Source: Orenia metallireducens
Lineage (GTDB): Bacteria; Bacillota; Halanaerobiia; Halobacteroidales; Halobacteroidaceae
Assembly (NCBI RefSeq): GCF_001693735.1
Contig: NZ_LWDV01000009.1
Coordinates: forward strand, 866,984 to 903,334
Length of the DNA: 36,351 nt
Direction: 5' to 3'
Part shown: piece by piece, positions 7,542 through 15,675 of the stretch
Layout of the letters: each line of letters opens with the position of its first letter
Position numbering within the stretch: the first letter of the stretch is position 1
The notes under the pieces: generated by a model
Database searches by the model: none
What the model was told of the DNA's origin: nothing
What the model saw: the letters and a program-made list of their open reading frames with translations, nothing else
Position numbers and translations under genes: made by a program

Positions 7542-9034
7542 TAGATATAATTTGGTTGATAATAGTTCCTTTATTAGCAGGGTTCTCATTATTTTTCATT
7601 GATCTTTATCTGCCAAAATTAAAGGGAATATTTATTTTAAGTAATGGCTTACTTATCTTTTTACTCAGTATTAGCTTATTGATTAAGGTTATCGACCATC
7701 CTCTTATCTATAATTTAGGTAATTGGAAGCAAGGTTTAGGAATAAGTTTAATTGTTGATCCTTTAGGAGGATTATTGGCAGTATTGATTACTTTTATAAG
7801 TTTTATTATTCTCTCTTATTCTCTAAGTTATATCCAAATCAATCAACTTAAATATTATACACTCTTATTTCTATTAATTACTGGAATGCTAGGAATGGTC
7901 CTAACAGGAGATTTATTTAATCTCTATGTCTTTTTTGAAATCACCTCTATTATCTCCTATGTACTAGTGGCTTTTAATAAGAAGGATATAGCTTTTGAAG
8001 CAAGCTTTAAATATATGATTATAGGCTCAATCAGTGGAATTTTAATCTTATTGGCTATCATCTTAATCTATCAGAGTACTGGAACATTAAACTTAGCTCA
8101 ACTAGTTATCACTGCTAAAAATATTCCATTAAAGCTTAAACAAGTGATTGCAGTTTTGCTTCTGATTGGCTTTGGTTCTAAATTTGCCTTAGTACCTTTA
8201 CATACTTGGCTACCTGATGCTCACTCTACTGCTCCATCATCAATCAGCGCCTTATTATCTGGAGTTGTAATCAAGGTATTCTTATATGCTTTACTTCGAG
8301 TCTTGTTTGTCATTTTTAGAGTAGAAGAGTTATTAGCTTTAAAGTTAAATCTAGTCTTTCTTTATGGTGGAGTTATTACTTTATTAACAGGGCATCTCTT
8401 AGCTTATAGACAAAATAATTTAAAGAGATTATTGGCTTATTCAAGTATTGCTCAAATTGGTTATATATTAATTGGAATAGGGGTGTTTAATGCAGCAGGT
8501 TTAGAAGGAGCTATTTATCATATAATCAATCATGCTGTGGTAAAAGGGGTCTTATTTATGACTGCTGGCATCTTAATCCTTAAAGCTAAAAAGAAAGATA
8601 TTGCCGATTTAAAGGGAATCGCCTACCAATTACCCCTTAGTAGCTTTATCTTTACTATCTCTGCTTTAAATATAGTGGGACTGCCACCCTTTAATTCCTT
8701 TATCAGTAAATGGATATTAACCACTGCTGCTTTAAAGGCTGGCTTTATAATACCTGCTATCTCTATCCTTATTGGTAGTCTAATTTCTTTAAGTTATTAT
8801 TTAAAGATAATTATTTTATTCTATACTAAGGTGACAGAGAAGATAAATATTATATCAATACCTTATCAACTACAATTAGGACCACTGCTTTTATCACTAT
8901 CTTATCTTCCTTTAGCTTTTTTTCCAGACTTTTTACTATTGTTCATTAAAAAAGCACCATTGTTTCTATTAAAACCTATTAATTATCACAATATCTTATT
9001 AGGAGGAGAAAAATGGTTAGGGTTATTTGGCTAA
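7538..9034 (+). CDS. mrpD: Mrp antiporter subunit D, first paralogue
   Basis: The 498-aa protein is a proton-channel subunit of the NuoL/M/N family with about 14 helices. Functional residues of the family are present: Glu134 in GDLFNLYVFFEITS, Lys215 in GFGSKFALVPLHTWLPDAH, and the late lysine in GLPPFNSFISKWIL. It would carry protons coupled to Na+ movement by the complex. It is very similar along its length to the next gene, with Glu134 and Lys215 at identical positions, so the pair arose by tandem duplication. It overlaps mrpC at the start and the next gene by 22 nt at the end. Confidence 0.92.
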   Translation: MIDIIWLIIVPLLAGFSLFFIDLYLPKLKGIFILSNGLLIFLLSISLLIKVIDHPLIYNLGNWKQGLGISLIVDPLGGLLAVLITFISFIILSYSLSYIQINQLKYYTLLFLLITGMLGMVLTGDLFNLYVFFEITSIISYVLVAFNKKDIAFEASFKYMIIGSISGILILLAIILIYQSTGTLNLAQLVITAKNIPLKLKQVIAVLLLIGFGSKFALVPLHTWLPDAHSTAPSSISALLSGVVIKVFLYALLRVLFVIFRVEELLALKLNLVFLYGGVITLLTGHLLAYRQNNLKRLLAYSSIAQIGYILIGIGVFNAAGLEGAIYHIINHAVVKGVLFMTAGILILKAKKKDIADLKGIAYQLPLSSFIFTISALNIVGLPPFNSFISKWILTTAALKAGFIIPAISILIGSLISLSYYLKIIILFYTKVTEKINIISIPYQLQLGPLLLSLSYLPLAFFPDFLLLFIKKAPLFLLKPINYHNILLGGEKWLGLFG

Positions 9035-10485
9035 TTATCTTACCTTTATTGACTGCCTTTAGCTTAGGATTGATAAAATTATATTTTAAAAGATACTTTA
9101 ATTCCATTATCATTATCAGCTCTACAGCTCATATTATTTTAACCTTTATAGTTGCTAATCAAGCCATCAAAGAACCTCTAGTCTATAATATCGGTAACTG
9201 GAGCCCACTATTAGGGATTACCTTAGTTATAGATGCATTTTCAGCTTTATTCATCTTAGCAATTGTAGCCTTATCTTATCTAGTAACCCTTTATTCTATC
9301 AACTATATTAAAAGAGATAAGATAAAATATCATACTCTATCCTTATTATTATTAGCTGGAGCTATAGGGATAGTTATTACAGGAGATTTATTCAATTTAT
9401 ATGTCTTCTTTGAGATAGTTTCTATTAGTTCATATGCTCTAGCAGCTATTAATAAGGATACAGAAAGCTTTGAAGGATCTTTTAAATATTTAATCTTAGG
9501 CTCAATTAGTGGGGTTTTTATCCTATTGGCTATTATCTTAATCTACCAAAGCACTGGAACATTAAACCTTGCTCAAGCTGCCGTTAATTTTAAAGAGGTA
9601 GGTAGCAGTCTAAAGATTACAATCTTAATCCTTTATTTAATTGGTTTTTCTAGTAAATTTGCTCTAGTCCCTTTACACAGCTGGTTAGCAGATGTCTATA
9701 CTAAGGCTTCTGTTACCTTTAATGCTTTATCATCAGGTATTGTAATTAAGACCTCTTTATATGCTTTAATTAGAATTATTTATATCTTATTTGGAGTTGA
9801 ATTTATTATAGATATTGGTTTGCAAGATATCTTGGTTTATTGGGGGACATTGACCTTTATAGTAGCCCACCTATTGGCTTATCAACAAACTGGCCTTAGA
9901 AGGTTATTAGGATATTCTAGTATTGCACATATGGGCTATATTATTATGGTCTTTGCTTTAGGAAGTAAAGGAGGCATTATAGCAGGAGGCTATCATCTAA
10001 CTAACCATATAATAATGAAAGGGACATTATTCCTAGCTACTGGTATATTTATCTATAATCTTAAAGATGATAAGATATCAAAACTTACAGGTTTAGGAAG
10101 GACTCTACCCTACTCCTCTTTAGCCTTTGCTCTAGCAGCCTTTGCTATTATTGGTTTACCACCCTTTAATGGCTTTGTAAGTAAATGGTTAATCATCCAA
10201 CAAGTTTTAGAATCTAACTACTCTATACCAGCCTTTTTAATCTTAGTTGGTAGTCTATTATCATTAATTTATTATCTAAAGGTAATTAAAGAGTTATATT
10301 ATAAATTCAATGATGAAAAGATGATGTTTAAAGAATCTCTAATGTTAAAGCTACCAACTTTAACTCTAAGTATACTCTGCTTAGTATTAAGCCTATTACC
10401 TAGTTTTGCTCCTAAATTAATAGAAACACTCCCAAAGTTTTTAATAAACAGAGGTAATTATATCAATCTTTTACTAAGGAGGTAA
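9013..10485 (+). CDS. mrpD: Mrp antiporter subunit D, second paralogue
   Basis: The 490-aa protein is a NuoL/M/N-family proton channel. It has Glu134 in VFFEIVSISSYA, Lys215 in GFSSKFALVPLHSWLADVY, and a late lysine in GLPPFNGFVSKWLI. The loop ADVYTKASVTFNALSS replaces the more usual PDAHSTAPSSISALLSG of the first paralogue; the usual histidine of this loop is absent (DVYTKAS), so proton handling may differ. The start lies 22 nt inside the preceding gene, after AGGAGGAGAAAA. Seven nt separate it from the third channel gene. Confidence 0.9.
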   Translation: MVRVIWLIILPLLTAFSLGLIKLYFKRYFNSIIIISSTAHIILTFIVANQAIKEPLVYNIGNWSPLLGITLVIDAFSALFILAIVALSYLVTLYSINYIKRDKIKYHTLSLLLLAGAIGIVITGDLFNLYVFFEIVSISSYALAAINKDTESFEGSFKYLILGSISGVFILLAIILIYQSTGTLNLAQAAVNFKEVGSSLKITILILYLIGFSSKFALVPLHSWLADVYTKASVTFNALSSGIVIKTSLYALIRIIYILFGVEFIIDIGLQDILVYWGTLTFIVAHLLAYQQTGLRRLLGYSSIAHMGYIIMVFALGSKGGIIAGGYHLTNHIIMKGTLFLATGIFIYNLKDDKISKLTGLGRTLPYSSLAFALAAFAIIGLPPFNGFVSKWLIIQQVLESNYSIPAFLILVGSLLSLIYYLKVIKELYYKFNDEKMMFKESLMLKLPTLTLSILCLVLSLLPSFAPKLIETLPKFLINRGNYINLLLRR

Positions 10486-10492
10486 ATCAAAT

Positions 10493-12052
10493 ATGAATCC
10501 TGGAATTATCTATCTTCTCGGTACAGGGGTATTATTCTTCACTCGAGATAAATTAAGAGAATTTATAGCTATAGCTTTATCTATTTTAGCTATAATAGTG
10601 ATTTATAATCTGACTGTTGATCAGAGTTTAATAGTCTCTTTCTTAGATTTTAATTTAGTCTTATTAAAAGTTGATAATATTAGCAAAATAATCGGATTAT
10701 CTTTTGCCTTTTTTGGGCTATGTAGTATGATTTATGCTAGTAATTTATCTGATGGAAAGTATTATATTTTATCCCAACTCTATATCGGTAGCTCAATAGC
10801 TATTTTATTTGTGGGAGATTTCTTCTCCTTCTATATCTGCTGGGAACTTATGACTATCAGCTCTTACTTTTTAATCTTTAATAATGAGAAACCTATTACC
10901 AAACAGACAAGTTATTATTACTTCATCATGCAGATGGTGGGAGCAATCAGCCTCTTATGGGGAATCTTGTTACAGTATACTGGAACAGGTAATCTTGAGT
11001 TGACAAATATAAAGTATGGTCTACCCTTCTTCCTCTTAGCAATAGGGATTAAGTTAGCCTTTATCAGTCTACATACTTGGCTACCTCAAAATTATAGTAA
11101 TGTTCCCTTTCATATCAGTGTTCTCTTATCAGCCTATACCACCAAGGTTGGAGTTTATGGCTTATATAGACTCTTAAGTGGACTTAACTTTTTAGGATAT
11201 GCAGGTATCATTACTGCTTTGTCAGGAGTCTTCTTAGCCTTAAGACAGACTAAGGTACGCAAGCTTTTATCTTACCATATTATCAGCCAGATTGGTTATA
11301 TGATTACTGCAATTAGTGTGGGTACAACTTTAGGAGCAGGTGGAGGGATTATTCATTTGATTAATAATATTCTCTATAAAGGGCTATTATTTATGGTAAT
11401 TGGAATCATAATCTATAGGACTGGTAAGGAAGACTTAATAGAACTAGGTGGCTTAGCTAAAAAGCTCCCTTTGCTGACCTTTTATGCCATTATTGCAGCC
11501 CTGTCAATTACTGGATTCCCCTTCTTCAGTGGCCATATTAGCAAATTAATAATTAAAAAAGCTCTCCATAATCAAATTTTAAGCTGGGGATTATATTTAG
11601 CAGGAATAGGTACTTCCCTTTCATTTTTAAAAGTAATATATTTTGCCTTCTTTAGAGAGTTGGATGAAGAAGTTGAGATCAATGATAAGTCAGATAAAGC
11701 TATGCTCTTTGGTATGGGCTTAATTACTACTGTACTACTAGTGATTGGTTTAAACCCCAAGCTCTTAACAGACTTTTTAGCTTTAGATAACAAAGTACAT
11801 TTCTTTTCTCTTAAGTATATCTGGAAAGGGATAGAACCTATCATCCTAGCTACTATCATCTTTAAAGTAGCTCATGATATTATCAAGCCCCATCATCATA
11901 AAGTTAGAGCTATTGATATCTATCCCTTATTAGCTAAAGGAATAGAGTACCCCAGTAAAGCTTTAAGTTATGTCCATAATGGGGATTTAGGTAGGTATCT
12001 TCTCTGGGTAGTATCTACTCTATTGCTATTATGGATTACACTATTATTTTAG
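10493..12052 (+). CDS. Third MrpD/NuoL-like proton-channel subunit
   Basis: The 519-aa protein is more divergent than the two preceding paralogues but keeps the family plan: Glu118 in SFYICWELMTISSYF, Lys187 in AIGIKLAFISLHTWLPQNYS, and FPFFSGHISKLI near residue 350. It has an extra C-terminal segment with a histidine-rich loop (KPHHHKV, about residue 463) and a final helix, LLWVVSTLLLLWITLLF. It may stand in for the N-terminal channel half of MrpA, which is missing as such. Alternatively it could be a HyfB/EchA-like ion pump subunit. ATG follows AAGGAGGTAAATCAAAT. It is the last gene of the operon. Confidence 0.85.
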   Translation: MNPGIIYLLGTGVLFFTRDKLREFIAIALSILAIIVIYNLTVDQSLIVSFLDFNLVLLKVDNISKIIGLSFAFFGLCSMIYASNLSDGKYYILSQLYIGSSIAILFVGDFFSFYICWELMTISSYFLIFNNEKPITKQTSYYYFIMQMVGAISLLWGILLQYTGTGNLELTNIKYGLPFFLLAIGIKLAFISLHTWLPQNYSNVPFHISVLLSAYTTKVGVYGLYRLLSGLNFLGYAGIITALSGVFLALRQTKVRKLLSYHIISQIGYMITAISVGTTLGAGGGIIHLINNILYKGLLFMVIGIIIYRTGKEDLIELGGLAKKLPLLTFYAIIAALSITGFPFFSGHISKLIIKKALHNQILSWGLYLAGIGTSLSFLKVIYFAFFRELDEEVEINDKSDKAMLFGMGLITTVLLVIGLNPKLLTDFLALDNKVHFFSLKYIWKGIEPIILATIIFKVAHDIIKPHHHKVRAIDIYPLLAKGIEYPSKALSYVHNGDLGRYLLWVVSTLLLLWITLLF

Positions 12053-12107
12053 ATTAAATTATTAGCAAGACTAGCTCTATAGATAGCTACTTTTATTAAT
12101 CTAAAAT
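12046..12107 (+). terminator. Long stem-loop at the end of the Mrp operon
   Basis: ATTTTAGATTAA (12046-12057) pairs perfectly with TTAATCTAAAAT (12096-12107), with a smaller TAGCT/AGCTA hairpin inside. It overlaps the stop codon. No T-run follows, so it may terminate transcription weakly or protect the mRNA end. Confidence 0.45.
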
Positions 12108-12216
12108 AACTAACCCTCTATAATTGTATATTAAATTTTGAATATTAATTTCTCTATTAAAGAATACTAAGACTAGTCAAAAGTACTTAAATCTTTTTTC
12201 ACAAGGGGGAATTAAT

Positions 12217-12567
12217 ATGACTACAGCAATGCAAACACATATGGACAGATATCAAAAATGTATCGATATCTGTAACAAGTGTATGACTGAATGTGAATTC
12301 TGCTTAGATGCTTGTATGCATGAGCCAGATGTAGATGCTAGAGTTGACTGTATGAGCCTGTTATTAGACTGTATAGGAATCTGTGCCCTGTCTGCTAAGT
12401 ATATGGCAGGTAATAGTCGATACGCTCAACAAGTATGTGGATTATGTGCAGAGATCTGTGATGCTTGTGCTGATGAATGTGATAAGTTTAAAGATAATCA
12501 TTGTCAAACTTGTGCAGATATCTGTCGCCAATGTGCAGCAGAATGTCGTGCAATGGCAACTGCATAA
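12217..12567 (+). CDS. csp: Cys-rich four-helix bundle protein (Csp-type copper storage)
   Basis: The 116-aa protein has 19 cysteines, mostly in CxxC and CxxxC spacing along four amphipathic helices (for example CIDICNKCMTECEFCLDAC, and CADICRQCAAEC at the end). This is the DUF326/Csp pattern, in which cysteines lining a four-helix bundle bind many Cu(I) ions. No signal peptide is visible, so it resembles the cytosolic Csp3 type. ATG follows CAAGGGGGAATTAAT. It is monocistronic. I see no CsoR or CopY operator upstream. Another metal-binding or redox role is possible. Confidence 0.85.
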   Translation: MTTAMQTHMDRYQKCIDICNKCMTECEFCLDACMHEPDVDARVDCMSLLLDCIGICALSAKYMAGNSRYAQQVCGLCAEICDACADECDKFKDNHCQTCADICRQCAAECRAMATA

Positions 12568-12570
12568 ATA

Positions 12571-12612
12571 TATAAAAGGATATAGGGCATATATGCCCTA
12601 TATCCTTTTATA
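12571..12612 (+). terminator. Perfect 42-nt palindrome terminator after csp
   Basis: TATAAAAGGATATAGGGCAT on the left is matched by its exact complement on the right with no loop mismatch. TTTTATAATAA follows on the plus strand. It lies 3 nt after the csp stop. Confidence 0.8.
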
Positions 12613-12700
12613 ATAATCCAAGTTTATTTTACTATATAACTAGCTATTTTTTAAATTTCAACTCTTTTAGTCATCACTACTCATTCTTTACTCATTACTA

Positions 12701-13288
12701 TTATTCTAATAACTCAGCAATCTTAGCCATAATAACCTCTCCTGCTACTCTCATCTCTTCCTTTTCTAACTTACGTTCATAAAATTCATCTAAGGTAAAA
12801 GGCTTTCCTATATTAATCTTTAAGTCTTCTTTGAAGGGATGCTGGGTACCATTTAGTCCGACAGGAACAATCGGAGCTTTAGATTTGACAGCCAACATCA
12901 CTGCTCCCAACTTAGCTTTCCTTAGCTTACCAGTTTTGCTTCTAGTTCCTTCAGGAAACAACCCTAATGCTTCTCCATCCTTTAGCAACTTTAAAGCAGT
13001 TTTAATCGCTCCCATATCTGCTGCACCTCTTTTAACAGGAAAAGAACCTACCGCTCTCATATATGCATTCTTAATAAATCCATCAAAAAGCTCCTCTTTA
13101 GCCATAAAATGTACATGTCTATTTAAAGAACAACCTAAGATTGGTGGGTCAAAGTTACTTTGATGATTAGCTACTACTATTATCCCACCTTCTTTAGGGA
13201 CATTCTCTAAGCCCTCGATCTTCCAGCCTGCTCCATAGCCAAACAAACCTCTCAAAGCTATGCAAGTTGCTTTATATGTAAAACCCAT
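12701..13288 (-). CDS. plsC: 1-acyl-sn-glycerol-3-phosphate acyltransferase
   Basis: The 195-aa protein acylates lysophosphatidic acid to phosphatidic acid at the membrane. Motif I is NHQSNFDPP (HX4D, about residue 41), motif III is LFPEGTRSKTGKL (about residues 110-122), and motif IV is KAPIVPVGLNGT. Length is typical for the short bacterial PlsC. The start ATG is 1 nt after the cmk stop, and its AGGAGG ribosome site is made of the last codons of cmk (Gln-Glu-Val), so the two are translationally coupled. The cmk-plsC pairing is common in clostridia. Confidence 0.93.
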   Translation of the reverse strand: MGFTYKATCIALRGLFGYGAGWKIEGLENVPKEGGIIVVANHQSNFDPPILGCSLNRHVHFMAKEELFDGFIKNAYMRAVGSFPVKRGAADMGAIKTALKLLKDGEALGLFPEGTRSKTGKLRKAKLGAVMLAVKSKAPIVPVGLNGTQHPFKEDLKINIGKPFTLDEFYERKLEKEEMRVAGEVIMAKIAELLE

Positions 13289-13289
13289 A

Positions 13290-13964
13290 TTATACCTCCT
13301 GACAGATATTCAATATCTCTTCAACTACTTGTCCAATATCTAACTTCGTTGTATCGACTCGAATAGCATCTTCTGCTTCAGTCAAAGGAGCTACTTCACG
13401 ATTTTTATCTATATTATCACGACGAATAATCTCAGCTTTAATCTGTTCTAAATTAACATCCTCACCTTTATCTATTAATTCATCATAACGTCTTTGAGCC
13501 CTCTGTTCAACAGAAGCTGTTAAAAAAACCTTAATATCAGCAGCTGGTAATACAATCGTGCCAATATCTCTTCCATCCATTACTACTCCACCAGATTTAG
13601 CCATATTTCTTTGTAATCTTACCATCTCTTTCCTTACCTTTGGTACCTTAGCAACTACAGAGACATTATTGCTGACCTTATTATCTCTAATCTCTTCTGT
13701 TACATCTTCTCCATCAAGGATTACTAAATTATCTTCTCCAGCCTTAACTAACTTAATATCTGTACTTTCAGCTAAAACCCCTAGTTTTTGCTCATCTTCT
13801 AGATCATAATCTTTACTTAAAGCCTTTAAAGTTAAAGCTCTATACATAGCACCTGTATCAATATAGATATATCCTAATTTTTCTGCTATAATTTTAGCTA
13901 CAGTACTCTTACCTGCTCCTGCTGGTCCATCAATTGCTATAACTAAGTCCTTTTCTAATTTCAT
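13290..13964 (-). CDS. cmk: Cytidylate kinase
   Basis: The 224-aa enzyme phosphorylates CMP and dCMP using ATP. The P-loop is GPAGAGKST (residues about 13-21), followed by IDTGAMYRALTL. GGVVMDGRDIGTIVLP is the CMP-binding DGRD block, and RRDNIDKNREVAPL is the LID region. Length is normal. ATG follows GGAAAGGGAATGATAGTTT. It is the first gene of the cmk-plsC operon. The usual downstream partners ispH and rpsA are absent. Confidence 0.96.
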   Translation of the reverse strand: MKLEKDLVIAIDGPAGAGKSTVAKIIAEKLGYIYIDTGAMYRALTLKALSKDYDLEDEQKLGVLAESTDIKLVKAGEDNLVILDGEDVTEEIRDNKVSNNVSVVAKVPKVRKEMVRLQRNMAKSGGVVMDGRDIGTIVLPAADIKVFLTASVEQRAQRRYDELIDKGEDVNLEQIKAEIIRRDNIDKNREVAPLTEAEDAIRVDTTKLDIGQVVEEILNICQEV

Positions 13965-14430
13965 AAACTATCATTCCCTTTCCAACTCTTAATTTCTATC
14001 TTCAAATTACTCTATTCGAGAAAGATAATATTTATCCTTTAGTAATTATTATGCTTCTCTTTATATAAGCGATCATAGCTTAATAGTTCTCTTATCTAAA
14101 TAAAAGAACCCTTTTTATTATACTAAAATTTCAAAATAAAAGCAAAATCACCTTAGTATTTTTAATAAATTTACAGGGAGTTGATAAAGGTTATCAAACA
14201 AATAACTATGTGAAATCTAAATAGACAATATCATTTCTTATATTATCCAATTATATTAAGACATAAACACCAAAAGTAAACTTAGTCTTAATTATAAGTA
14301 TATTAATAGCATGATGAGATTTTTTAAAAACCTTAACTGTTAACTATGCACCATATACTATCAACTCAAAAAAATTGTTGCAATACCCTCATAAAATGGC
14401 ACTACTCTATGTAAAACCTTCCTTCAATAA
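13965..14430. other. Intergenic region upstream of cmk
   Basis: This AT-rich stretch holds the presumed cmk promoter (not resolved), a GTGAAATCTAAATA block at about 14211 shared with the flank of repeat copy C, and repeat copy D (about 14310-14400). No gene is apparent. Confidence 0.5.
14310..14400 (-). repeat. Dispersed intergenic repeat, copy D (partial, inverted)
   Basis: Read on the minus strand it begins with a GTATTGCAACA end block, then TTGAGTTGATAGTATATG as in copy B, then AACAGTTAAGGTTTTTAAAA as in copy A. It stops there, so only about the left quarter of the element remains. Confidence 0.55.
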
Positions 14431-14456
14431 AATAAAGTGGCTTAAGCCACTTTATT
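14431..14456 (-). terminator. Terminator of the sigma factor gene
   Basis: AATAAAGTGGCTT / AAGCCACTTTATT is a perfect 26-nt palindrome directly abutting the stop codon at 14457-14459. Confidence 0.75.
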
Positions 14457-15287
14457 CTATAAAAAATCTTTTAACTTTTTACTTCTAGTAGGGTGCCTCA
14501 TTCTTTGTAAAGCTTTCTTCTCTATCTGTCTGATTCTTTCACGGGATAAATTGTAATCCTGCCCAATCTCATTTAACGTTCTAGTTCTTCCATCTAATAA
14601 ACCAAACCTCAACTCCAAAATCCTCTTCTCTCTTTTTGGGATTGTATCTAACATCTCATCTAATTCTTCCCTTAATATCATATCATAAGTAATCTTATCT
14701 GGAGTAGGCATCGTTGGATCTTCAATTACATCTCCTAAATAAAAGTCATCTTCTTCACCAACAGGACTATCTAAAGAGGCAGGTTCTTGTAATAACTCTT
14801 TAATCAACCTCACCTTCTCTTCAGATATATTCATCTCTGTAGCGACTTCTTCTACATTAGGATCTCTACCCAACTCCCTTGACAATATATTTATCGTCTT
14901 CAAATAACTATTCATTACCTCCCAAATATGGGCAGGAATTCTAATAGTTCTTGCTTTATCAGCTAAGGCTCGGTTGATTCTTTGTCTAATCCACCAAGTA
15001 GCATAAGTACTAAATCGATACCCTTTTTGATAGTCAAATTTCTTAATAGCTTGCATTAAACCCAAATTCCCTTCTTGAATTAAATCCAAGAAATCAAGAC
15101 CTTGACCTAAATATTTTTTAGCAATACTAACTACCAACCTCAAATTAGCTTTAATTAAAATTTTCTTAGCTTCCTCATCGCCCTCAGATATCCTTCTAGC
15201 AACCATCTGCTCCTCTTCTGCTGATAACAGTTCATGGGCTGACTGCTTTAAATACAATCTAATTCCATCATGTAATAGTGATTCCAA
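14457..15287 (-). CDS. rpoD: RpoD/SigA-family sigma factor lacking region 1.1
   Basis: The 276-aa protein carries regions 1.2 through 4.2. Region 1.2 is [19 protein letters not shown]; region 2 includes [35 protein letters not shown] and [15 protein letters not shown]; region 4.2 is [20 protein letters not shown], ending in RSKKLKDFL. The recognition helices look like those of SigA, so it should read TTGACA/TATAAT promoters. It is about 90 residues shorter than typical SigA because region 1.1 is missing. It is not next to dnaG, the usual rpoD partner, so it may be a group 2 (SigA-like, non-essential) factor. Start is TTG at 15285-15287 with AAGGAGG 8 nt upstream. Confidence 0.88.
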   Translation of the reverse strand: MESLLHDGIRLYLKQSAHELLSAEEEQMVARRISEGDEEAKKILIKANLRLVVSIAKKYLGQGLDFLDLIQEGNLGLMQAIKKFDYQKGYRFSTYATWWIRQRINRALADKARTIRIPAHIWEVMNSYLKTINILSRELGRDPNVEEVATEMNISEEKVRLIKELLQEPASLDSPVGEEDDFYLGDVIEDPTMPTPDKITYDMILREELDEMLDTIPKREKRILELRFGLLDGRTRTLNEIGQDYNLSRERIRQIEKKALQRMRHPTRSKKLKDFL

Positions 15288-15630
15288 ATCCTCCCCCTCC
15301 TTCGATAAAACCTTTTATTTTAAGAGTAAACACTATTTTATTATCTAATTAGAATTTAGATTAATATATAGAAAAATTAGTTGGAAATTATAAAAGGTTC
15401 TGATTTATATCTATTCTTAATTATTTAAAAATTTTACTTATACGTAACTATTTCTAAACAAAAAGATTTTCCCCTTCATTTTTATCTGATATAATTGATA
15501 ATCCTAAAAAATATTAATACTGCCAGAATAAATGTAATATTATATTTATTCTAAATATTAACAACTTATACTAAAAATAATATAATTATTGAATAAAAAT
15601 CTAATTTAAATAACTTTACCTATAATAAAA
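15288..15630. other. Intergenic region, no gene seen
   Basis: About 340 nt of AT-rich DNA between the sigma gene start and the terminator of the CBM26 amylase. It must hold the sigma gene promoter, but I could not pick one confidently. Confidence 0.5.
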
Positions 15631-15653
15631 AGGGATACCCTAAAGGTATCCCT
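15631..15653 (-). terminator. Terminator of the CBM26 amylase gene
   Basis: AGGGATACC / GGTATCCCT is a 9-bp stem with a 5-nt loop. On the minus strand it is followed by TTTTTATTATA, a textbook intrinsic terminator. Confidence 0.9.
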
Positions 15654-15675
15654 AGATTACAATCATAATATTAAG

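Noticed and set aside
12383-12613. A 76-codon frame overlapping csp
   Set aside because: It is a shadow frame of the cysteine-rich gene and runs through its terminator.
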